Assembly (NCBI GenBank): GCA_963930775.1 | Contig: OZ005697.1 | Coordinates: 5,168,292 to 5,232,291 of the forward strand | Length of the DNA: 64,000 nucleotides | Direction of reading: 5' to 3' | DNA from: Cliona cf. orientalis | Taxonomy: Eukaryota; Porifera; Demospongiae; Clionaida; Clionaidae | Part shown: piece after piece, positions 11,984-23,900 of the stretch | Numbering within the stretch: the stretch's first letter is position 1 | How the letters are laid out: the number at the start of each line of letters is the position of its first letter | Translations under genes and position numbers: made by a program | The notes under the pieces: generated by a model | Told to the model about the DNA's origin: nothing | Seen by the model: the letters and a program-made list of their open reading frames with translations, nothing else | Databases searched by the model: none

Positions 11984-14900
11984 GAAAGTGTCAAAAACTG
12001 TACTTTAACAGAAGAATTAAGTGATGAAAGTTCTTGTGACATTAAAGATACAATAACAGAACCATCACAAGAAATGAAGGAGTTTGAGTTATTGCTAGAG
12101 AAGAAGGAGGAGCAATTGAAAGAACAAAGAAAGACAGCAGAAGAATTCAAGGTGTGTTTCATGTACATGTAAGTATACAAATAATACCTACTGTACCGTA
12201 TAGCGGGAAACTTTGGCAAGGTTGTTAACCCTTAGCACATGCGTTAGGGTTATCAGTGTTCTCGCTAAAGCGTGGTAGAGTGGCGCCCCACCACACTATA
12301 GAATACGAAAAGGGGTGGAGCTCTAATGTTGTGATCCTGTATACAAGCTATAGCAATACATGTAACTATAGTAGTGGAGTGCATATAGCATTAAAATTTG
12401 CTAGACGGTGCTAAGTGTGCAGTACAAGTACACAACCACAAATACCTAGCTGTACTAACCACGAGTAGTGGGCTTGTGTAAACTAGTGTCATGCAGGGCC
12501 TGTTTGGGGTGAGCCTGAGCTGAGCCTCTGAAAGTCTCTGTCAGTAGCTGAGACTTGAAAACTTTAACAAAGCCATAGCACAATAGATCATGAAGACCAC
12601 TGACACATATCCAAGCATCTGCCAACAGTCACTGAAGAGAAAATATAATTTTAGCCTGCCTGAATTGTCGGAGTCAGTTAGCAGCACGTCTATCTTTATC
12701 GCGTTCTTAGCTGGTCCTTGCGCTGTTGAGCTGACGACGAGCTCTGTCTCACTCTCTCCTCCTTTGGAGCCCGGCGAGGTACGGTATAGCTTGATACCAA
12801 TGGTAGCTTACAATACAGCAAGGCACGAGTGTAAATTTGCAATTCGCTAAATTAGAACGGCGTATATACGGCGCGTAGCCCAGACATGAGAATGCGCAAT
12901 AGAATATTTCGCGCTTAAGTCCATAGAGCCATACTGGGCATATATTTCGCGTGACCGACGTACCATAATAATAATAATAATATATATATATACAATTCGC
13001 GCACAGCTGTACCGTTTATGTGGGGCTCGCTCAGGCTCGCCCCAACTAGCTGCCCACTACACATGAGCTGCTGTGTATATATTTAGCCAAGCTGCAGACA
13101 TTATTACATGTACTTGATTTTATTAAAAGTAAAAATATTAGTATACCTTCCCCTTCCCCCCCCCCCCCCCCCCCCCCCACTCTATAAAAAAGTTCTGGCT
13201 AGAACACTGGGTTATGGTAGTCGTTCTGTCTGTCTATTACCACACTACATGTAGCTGCTACGTACCTCATTTGCAAGCCCAATTTGCGGTGTTGTAAGGT
13301 TCCTTACAGCATTTCAAGCGCATGATTTGTGTGGACTTCACTGAGAATGCTTCGTTTGCCAGTTTAGGTGTCATTTGCGGATTCTAAGCTTCTTCACTTT
13401 TCCAGGCTAGCGTAGAGGAGGTTGGACATGACGCACATTTACGCTATAGTCACAAGACCTTGGTATGCAATTATGCTGCCACACTTTCAAAAGAATGCCA
13501 TTTGCGAGTGTAGCTGGTAGCTAAAATGTTTGCGTTTGTAAACTATGGCCAAATCTGAAGCTGAAACGGAGATGAATCGTGTAGATCTAATGTTATAACA
13601 GCAAAAGAAGCCAACTGCGATCGACAAATACTGTTTTTGTTGTTACCATTTTGAGAAACGACTTTTCTCGATTTGCAAGAAGTATATGGGGTGGACGGGC
13701 GGGGTATATGGCACTGGATCTTCTTTTCTTATGGATTTCAATTGCAACTTGCTTTTATATTTAAAACTGTCTTCAAGGCTTTAAATCATGACTTACATTT
13801 TGTACAGTGTTACATACATGTATGGGACATGGGACAACATGCCCACTTTTTGTACGCACGTGATCATGTCCAATTAACCTCCTCTGAGGCTATAGTCTCA
13901 TCCCCAGATCCCTCCCCCAAATGGAGGAAAGGGTCTGGTACACATTGAGCGCTTTCTGGGGCTTGCTGACGTGGCATTTCTAAATTCTGTTGCACCAATC
14001 AGATTATGCCATGTGGCTTGCACATGATTATTATGTGACACCGCGCTATAGCCAACTATTGCTGCCATTGATGTATTGCCATGCCAAGATGATGCGTTGT
14101 CATGACATCACAGCATCCTGTGCGCCCAAAAAGTGCTCAATGTGCACCAGACACTTTCCTCCTTCTGGGGATGAGACTACTGAGGTTAGCGATAGCATGA
14201 CTTTACGTATAAATAGAATGTAGTGTGTCACGCGCTATACATGGTATGTAGATATTAACGCATGCGCAGTAGGTACGGTTACAATAGTCACTGATGCTGT
14301 ACTTGCTTGCTGGCGAGCTTTCAACCATAGATGATGCTGACGACAGTGGCTTCTTTTCAACTCGAAGGGTATGTACACTAGCTATGGTTAGCTATGGATC
14401 CAATAAGTCGACTAGCTCATCACTGATTGGGAGCACAGTGGCAGTGCTGACTTGGCCAGCATGATAGTCATTGTCCCCAAGGAGGCTGGAAGCTGACTTG
14501 ACGTAGGCACCACCATGGGTGTGGAGTTTGATTAACATAATGTACCAAGGTGGTCACATGTTGCTGTGAGCCGTTAATCTTTGAACAACACTGCTACTCA
14601 TGCAGCCAGTCCTTTTCCCTTTTCTACGTGCAACATTGAAAGTGGGTAAAGGGAAGCTACTATAACATTGTATTATCATTGTCTGCTAAATGCTATGCAA
14701 CACGCCAAGAATTTTTTTGCTCTAGAGAGTTCTAGTTAATTTGGCGATTTGGCAAGTTTGGTATAGATCGCCAAATTAAAAGCTCGCCAATTGAACTCAG
14801 TGCACACACGCCTATGGCAATAAGCATAAATCGCCCAAGTTAAACTTTGCCAGTACCAATGGAGAGCTATTTCTCCAAATTTAATGTTTGCCAAATTTAC

Positions 14901-17900
14901 CCGCTACAGCTGTTAAGCCAGCAGTCCAATTGTTGCAGATCCAGGAAGTGCATCCAGTGGCACATTCCAGTGCATGCAAGTTTTGCCGTTTTTATCTATT
15001 TTTCTTACTTGTTCTATCTAGGCCATCTTTCACTCCTAGGACTCCAAACAAAGACCAAAAGTCAGAGAAACTCTTCTACTTTCTGTTCGTTCAAGTCCTA
15101 TAATCCGGAGACATTCATGAGCTCCGCGGCAAGCGCTTTTGTGCATGCTACTTGCAAGCGCTCACAAAAAGTGCCTCGCGCAAAAAGTGATACATTTTGG
15201 TTCCCCTAGATGATTCAAGCACCATTCAATAGCTCTTGTGTTGCTCTACAATATAACACTGGAACGAAGTTTTTCCATCGAGCAGTTCCAGAGGTACACG
15301 GCATAAAAAATCAGAAAATTTCAGTACAACCGTGTGGCATTCTTCTGTATCTTCACACGATTTCTCCAAGAATGAGCCAAGGAGAAGAGTGCTCACTATG
15401 AAGCTTCAAGTTTCTAGGGCCTTCTAAGCTAGTGAGGAGGCGTCATCCAGATGGATAGTTTCTGTACTGGAGTGAAGGTTGGTAGTACATTCTATATTCT
15501 TATAATCGAGTGCACCGCGTGTGAGGCAAGTAACTATAGCTAGATTTATATGTAGATCTATAGATCAGGCAAGTAATAAAGTACAGGGATGAGGGCGAGC
15601 CTTACCAGCTGAAATGGCTAAAGAATAGAAAGGAATCTCAGTGTTGTACCTGTGCCATAATTGTTTGACATCGATGCTGAACTTAAAGCACGAGTTCACT
15701 TGGGGTCTATTCAGTAAATTATCTAGGTGATCGGCACTCTCCCACCTGTCTGTATCTCACCCCACCCCCTCTCTCCCTCCCTCTCTCTCTCTCTCCCTCT
15801 CTCTCTCCCTCTCCCCCCCCCCCCCCTCTCTCTCTCTCTCCCTCTCTCTCTCTCCCCCTCTCCCTCTCTCTCTCAAAGTGCTGAGAGAACTCAATTTACT
15901 GAGGTACTCAGTCATACTGCCTGCAGCTGCTTGAGCAGTTTCTCTGTCAACCAATGGCTGTCATGATGGCATAGGAGACTGGTTATGAAAGCTTCAACAA
16001 TCTTCAAGAAGGCCTTTGATAGCTTGAAAGCCTTGTATCACCTAGAAAGATCTGTGTTATCATTGATTTGTACATAAATTATACAATATTTTTACGTTGA
16101 AAATACAGTTTTTGCACTATGTTTAATAGGGTGTAACTTTGGAACCGCTCGATGGAAAAACTTCATTCCAGTCTTATAATATTGTAGAGCAACACAAGAG
16201 CTATTGAATGGTGCTTGAATCATGGGAATCCATCCAGGGAAACCAAAACGTACCACTTTTTGCGCGAGGCACTTTTTGTGAGCACTTGCGAGTAGCATGC
16301 ACAAAAGCGTTTGCCGCAGAGCTCATGAATGTCTCCAGATTATGGGACTTGAACAAGCAGAAAGTAGAAGAGTTTCTCTGTCTTCTGGTCTTTGTTTGGA
16401 GTCTTAAAAGTGAAAGATGGCCTAGATAGAACAAGTAAGAAAAATAGATAAAAACGGCAAAAATTGCATGCACTGGAATGTGCCACCGGATGCACTTCCT
16501 GGATCTGCAATGCTTGTACGTGTTTTGGACCACTGGCTTAACGACTGGCTATACAGTATATTTAAGGGTGGTGGACACTGGGATAATTTCACTCCCTTGA
16601 GAGAGTCTTGCCCTCCAAGTCCATGTATATTATAGTATACATGTAGCTCATGGTGCATGGAACCTGCAGGACACACATGTAGGAGTATCCTGTATTCAGT
16701 GTTAAGTTCTATCATATAGAGTGTATACACGTGCAATTTGTACATTGTAGCAATATGTTCAAGTAGTTGACTGTTCGATACTACATTATACTTCATCATT
16801 TGAGTTGTCACTACTCGACTTCATTAATCATGATGTAGGGATGTCTCCCATAGTATTAGTCTTCCATCACTACCACCCTTGTTTTGGTGCCCTGCAATGT
16901 CATAGTATCATCAAGGGCTTATAGACCCCTTAGGAGTCTATAAGCCTGGTATCATAATTATACTGAACTAATTACTGAGCTAGCTACATGTACTCACTAC
17001 AGAAGATGCCATTATTTTGTTACATGTAGATGTACATGTACTACCGTAGATCGGGAAATTTGCATCATTAAAAATGTTTTCGTCGACGATCTTTCCCAAC
17101 GAAAATTAAATACACGAAATATTGTGCATGTTAATGTACAATGATTTATCGTATATTGAACTTTTACCCGTAATACAAACATATGGGAAATGCGTGGGTG
17201 GCAACACGTATGATAATTTCCCATATCAGTCGTGTTCGTCACGTGCAAAATCCATATCAGTCGTGTTCATCACATGATCGCCATATATAGTGTTGAAACG
17301 TTGAACACATTGAACACCATTCACTTGCACAGAGGAGAAAGTGAGTTGCTGCTATCAGTCATTTTCGTTGCCCGAGTTAGATAAATGAGCCACGGTGCCG
17401 CTGCCCTTACCTTACTTAGCTATGCCTTAGTCTTCGGTGCCTGAAATGACAGCGGCCATTGCCAAAACTTAAGCAGTCCCTTCTTAGCTTTGCTGCTCGA
17501 TTATCATGCACCTGTCGATGGTGACCCATTGGTGCTATCCTTATACTATTTCAAATATTGTATGCATGTGGGAGAAATTCGCTATCCTCAAAAAGAGGGT
17601 ACTGCGGTGAGGGATAATCGGTTTAATCATCGCATTATTGACTGGGTTGTTAGCTTAATTCCTGCACCTACTCAAAAAGCAAGCGTAGGGATGTATAGTG
17701 GATGTGATTATCCCTACAAATCTTATTTGTGTACTTTTTTACCCTGCCATCCCTACTTCATCTTTCAATTACATTATTTTTTATGCTTGTTTCTGTTCTT
17801 TTTTTATTCGATAATTCATGAATGAACACAGTTTTCCCATTAACTCATATATATTTCCAGACAGAGGCAGCTGCAGTTAAGGTTACGGGATAGTGTTCCG

Positions 17901-20900
17901 CCCACGCATGGTCAAAGTTCACATGAATAATAAATAAGACAGTTATATTCCAGTTTTTGTCCACGTTCTTTGCACAGTCAAGGCACAGGTAAGTAGCTCT
18001 CCTGATGCCTGCCCCATGGTCCACAAAAACTAAAAGCAAACCTGCCACTGTCTGTCTGCAAGCACGGGTAAGTTTTGCAATTTTCTGCGTCAGTTTTTGC
18101 CAAGATAGCTTACGAGTCTCTAGAGGGCCAAGTATAGCGTTTGAACTCTGTCGAGCTATACGAACAGGAAGCGAACATAAAAACTTACTGCTCAGCTGCC
18201 ATGTGACTCGCTTAATGGCGGCCCTCCAGGACAAAAGTTTATCTGACGACTCACCATCTTAGAGTTTTCGAAAAAGCGCTATACTTGGTCCTGCTCCGAT
18301 CGATGGACTATCATGAACGACAGTGAAGTTAGTTCGTTCGAGTCTCTGGTCTTCAAAAGTTGACGCAGAAATTCGAACTCTTGTTTACAACTGGAAATGG
18401 TCGACGTTCGTTCGCGTTTCCGACTAAACTGCATTAAAACATACATGAACTGTGTCCGTGCGCAATCATTTATAAATTGCGCGTCGAATACTATCCCGTA
18501 ACCTTAACGGATGCCTTGCAAATAATGTATGTATATGTAATCCTTCACCACTTGCCATGAGGCAGGGGCAATGTAAGTACTATTCTGAATCTCATGTTGG
18601 TGGGCCAGGGGTGCATCCACATGGAAGCTACACATGCAGCACCATGCACTCGAAGCAATTGCAAATTTTGTTGTCTAAAAACTGTTTTCTGATGGTGGCT
18701 AAGATTTCTAATAATTTGCAGACCACACCAAGCCATCAGTTTTTAAAGGATTATCATAATTAAGCATAAACCAGGGTTTTTTTTTGGAAAGAGGTAGTTA
18801 TGGACAATGTAAGTATTGCGTATTCATATTCTGTTTCACACAATTTTAGATGGATCTTCAAATCTAAAAGCAGGATGCAAGGAGAATGCCTTCTACGATG
18901 CGTTGGATGCCATTTACGTGTTATGTATTTTTTTATGTAAAATTATCATCCTTGTCCAGTGATGGCATGCACCATTTCCAGGGCGTAGCCAGAAATTTTT
19001 TATATTGAGGCAGGTAATAAAAATTGACGAATTTTTAGCCACACCCCCTTAATGGACAAACCACACCCATTTTCGGGTGTCTACCGCGATCGTAACAACA
19101 TAGAAAGTCTTCTCGAGTCTAGAACGGTGCACAAAGTTGTTTTATTGACATTACATCATCTCAGAGAGAGACATCCATCTTGCTCTCTTAGAGATGGAGC
19201 TACACATGCAGTGAAAGTTCAAGTGCTTAGTCAGCTAACAAACTTGTCATGGCATGCACGCGGCTCGGTGAGTGTTGTTATGTATTTAAGTATATAGCTG
19301 GCTGAGTTGATGACCGAGGCAGCTGCCTCGGTTGCCTCAATGGTAGCTACGCCCTTGCCATTTTCAGCTCTTTACCAGCTGTAATATAATACATATGTGC
19401 ATGTGCTTGGTATTTGCATCCCGCATGCACTAACAGAGGTGGGTGGAGACATGGGTAAGGGGTCTTTCTATAGCAGTGTAGGTTGTACTCGAGTCTGTTA
19501 TTTGCAATCTAGTGCTGCTCCTTTTGTTGGTGATAGTGCTATCTTTCCTTCTCTACCCTATCAAGGATAGCGAGTGCGCAACAGTCGTAGCCACGTCCCT
19601 CATTAGTTTGTCGTTTAATATCTAGCCTCGTATCACGGCCGCACCCCGCATGGCCCCTGAGCTCTAGAACAGTCAGCTCAGTGACTACTCGTTCCCAGAC
19701 TCAGAGAAGCTACTATCAACAATAAACTTACTGGCCTCTAAGATTGACTAAGTTTTTCACGATCTTGCGCGCTAGCACCTTCTTTTAGCTCTGCATTAGC
19801 GCTCACGCACACACTATGGCACGCGCGGCGCCACTGACTCCTGTCACATGACTTCACCATAGCAACACATTGTGAGCGTGCGCATTATATGACAAGATGG
19901 CGAATCAGACACACCCACTCTCAAAATGCGCTGTACTCAACCTACGATTAAATGGCTGTCATGATACCACAAAACTAGCGTGCCACAGACGTGCACGCTA
20001 CAAAATGGAGTAGATTTATAGTCAAACCAAGGTTAGCGGCCCAGGGAGTCTTGAGTTAGCCCTGGTAATGAAAAGGAAAGAATGAGAAAATGCACTTTCT
20101 TTACAATTTTAAAAACAGCTAGTTCAGGCATACCTGATTGTTTCCATGGATGTTTCAGGGCTTGATAGATAGACATTTTGGCGTAGATCATGAATATGTA
20201 AGTTAAAAATCTTAAAAATTTTTCTGCTCTGAGTTATTGTTTTATATTACATGTATGGCATATCCGGGCCATCCCTACTTATAGAGTCAGTATTACACAT
20301 ACGTACGTTAGTGTATGGAACGAAAATTAGACTACACGAAAATTTAACAAGTGAAATATTTTACCGGCGAAAATATCCTGATCTATGATATTTTATGAAG
20401 TTAGTATAATTATATAGAATTTGGAATAATGCCGACAAAAGGTGATAAGTAAGCCGACTGTAGGGCTCACCTGCCTGGCTCATGATCAGCCTCTTTACAG
20501 CATTATGCACGCAAATTTGTTAATTTCGCAGCAATTCTGTGCACGAGCTACACCGCCTGGATCATAGAAGCACTTGATCGTGGGTATGTTAGTTAAAACT
20601 TGATTGCGTACATACATGTATATGCATAGGAGTACATTGCCGCAGCGCCGTACTCGAAAACGCTTACTCGAAGATGCTTGACCAACAATGAAACCAACAG
20701 GCTTTTGCATAGTCGCTTCTGAAACTGAACCAAATAAGTACATGTAGCTCAATTAAGTTGTTGATGTGGCGGTGCATGGGATACACTCACTGTTGCAAGA
20801 AGAAAGAAGAAAAATGCGAAAGCACTATTTATGTCCCCCTTGGGTTCCGTATATAAATGACCCTTTCAGTGCATATCAATAGATTTTCTAAGTGTAAAAG

Positions 20901-23900
20901 AATTCACGATGGTCAAGATTAGATTTCGAAGTTCTGAAACTTCCGTTCTGGAGAAATGTTCATTTGTGTAATGTACGTGCATGTATTACATATATGTAAC
21001 ATCTGGGCCATCCCTACTAATACATATACATGCATGTACAATGTTACAGTACTTAACTGTCTAGCGTACGAACAAAAGTAAGTAGGGACATCTATTCTCT
21101 TTTCATCACTATTAACTTTTATGATTCATTCCCTCTTTAAGCATTACAATGGAGCTACATTGTACATGAGTAAATGTACTCCTTGAACAATTAACATTTC
21201 TTTGTTAGACCAACATTAAATTTCAGCTGAGAAAGACTGAATCATACTGGACTCATCATTAACTAGATATAGAGCTGCTATCGTCGTCAGCACAAAAATC
21301 ACCAGATCTGGAAATCTAGGCGACTTGCAAGTACTGCATATCCGTCGATATCATTGAAAGACTGGCTTCATTATGCTTTGAATTGTTTAGATTTTAGATG
21401 GCCATAATTTTCCACCTGTGTAATAGGGAAACTTTTAGAGAAAAGTACATATAAACATAAAGCAATAAAAAAATATATCGTATACAGACAGTTGCGTTGG
21501 TAGAAATTTGGCTGTACTTATCTGCATAGACACATTAATTAATAGAAGATACTGTGCTTCAGAGATCAATATATTATAACTCTAGTTAAAATTAATGGTT
21601 CACTGGCAGACAGGCTACCTACAGTATAGATCACAAGCAACTTAACCCTCAGAGTGGAGAACTGATAGAGCTTTATTATAAACGTAGTTCTTTGATAATC
21701 AGCAATAATACAGTATTATTGCTGATTATCAAATTAATAATGAAGCTCTATCAGTTCTCCACTCTAACAATAGAAACGTAGTTATGAGCATCTACTCTAT
21801 TAACTTAACCCTCGCTCACGTGCAACTCGCGCAGGTGGTCCAGGTGCTTGTGAGATGCTAGCGAGTATTTATGAACAAAGTACGAGCACCCACGAGTGTG
21901 GCGAGTACGTGTACACGTGTGCATATGGGTGGGGCCAGGAACTTGGTACCACACGAGCACATCATAACAATTTTGATCATGCACCAGTGGAACACTATCC
22001 CATAACCTTAATTGGTTTCATCTGTAATCCCGCGCGCACGTGCAAAGGGTAAAGCAATCAGTTTATTCATCTGTCGTCGTCGTCGTTGGCACTAAAATTG
22101 CCAGATCTATAGCTCTACATGTACTTCTAGGCATCTGTGCATGCTGTAAGCACAACCAGTCGGTAGACATCGGTGACAAAACTGCACTTCAAATTGCTGA
22201 AAATGGCTTACTAGTGCTACAAATAATTTGTTCAGCATGCCTGTGGTTTATCGATCACACCCACTCTGCTGGTACATGTATATGCTGATGTGACTGCACA
22301 TGTTCGAGCTCAGTGTAGGATATGGTTAAGTCATAACAACTCTGATCAGAGTGTAGTAGAGTGCTGCAATGCTACAGTGGCTACAGAGCACGTGGGGTAT
22401 GTAGACAAAACTGATTACTTTACCCCGGCCTTGCGTATGCGCGCAGGGTAACTACTATCCATAAAACAGTATCTCTGTTATGGTATCAATTGTGCTTACA
22501 GTTTTGTCATGATGGCAGCTTTTGTACAGCCATTATTCGATTTTTGTTTCATTTTTGCCAACTTGGTTTTTTTGTACGATTTTGGGGTGGTCCATGCCTA
22601 GAGTTCTGTGGTACACAGGTCACCCATGCCTTAGTTCACAATTTTTCGAGAAACGGAGCGTTTTGTACGTACATAGCTCAACGTTCAATGTTTCCATATA
22701 CGCTCCACATTACACCATGCGGTTTGCACCATAATGAATTTGCCGGGAAAGATGGCCACAGAGAGAGCGCCAGTACAGCAGTCTTGGACTTAGGGAGAAG
22801 ATATCGAGAGAAGCGATGGTCTCTACACTTTGTAAGTTATCTATGATTGTTCTTATAGCCAAGGCTGCATGTAATAAACACCTGCTGGGTGTGATTTAGC
22901 CTCGTACCCAGGCCCTTGAAGAGGAGGAGGAGAAAGGGCCTGGTACGCACCGCACGCGCATGCGCCGGGGGCCCCCAGAAAAATGTGGGGTAATCGGATA
23001 CTATCGTATACTCTCTGTTTTTTGTCCATAGAACTGTACGTCATGCAGAACCTGTGAACGATCACTATGGTAATGTGACTGGTCACCATGGAAACCCCGA
23101 CGCATGCATGCGCAGTGTGTACCAGGCCCTTTCTCCTCCTCTTCAAAGGCCTGGGTACGAAACTAGGTGTGATTCAACATGAAGTACTTCTGGCAAAGTA
23201 CGAAGGAGTCTGACTCATGAGATAGCCATTCGTAGCCGTACAAGTAACATGCATGTCAAATTATCCGTGTATGTACATGTATGTCCATGTAATTTAACTC
23301 TGTATTTACCTCCTCTCTCTTACTCTCTCTCTCACTCACTCTCTCTCTGTCTGTTTTCCCCCCACTCTCCCCCCATTCCATCTGTCTCTTTCTCTCTTCT
23401 CCCCCCCCCCCCTCTTAGATTCTCTGAGTCTTCAACTAGCTCAAGGCAGTGTTGTGCTCAAGGCTGTGGGCTCCCTCAGGCAGGAGTGGGCTGCTGCTGT
23501 TGAGCTCTGCCGGTCTACTGATTTCAATAAACAATTCTATTTAGTATTGCATAGGCTCCAACTGTCCCTGAATCTCCGGGACAGTCCCGGATTTTTAGCA
23601 ATTGTCCCGCGTCCGGAAAGCTCTTCTATAATTGTATTATTGGTCCTGGAAGAGGTCCAGACACTAGCATAAACACTGTAGTAATAGTACAACTAATCAC
23701 TTATTGGTGGTAAAATGAACAACCTGCTTGTGGTAGTGCCTTACAAACTTTGGTTTTTGCAGTAGCAACACTACAAGAGCTCTACTAGGCTTGCAAATTC
23801 ATGCTCTAGAAAGTATATTTTGGGCATTGTGGTCATCAAATTCAATCATATTGGGTGGTGTGGGTGGAGTTTTAATTAATGATGGCCACATCTAGTGGGT

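Noticed and set aside
15727..15966. Ser/Pro/Leu-rich and Arg/Glu-rich open frames
   Set aside because: They are translations of a CT microsatellite.
22490..22846. 118-codon ORF with a GTAAGT-like donor
   Set aside because: No domain, no partner exon, and an overlapping frame is equally open; coding status not supported.
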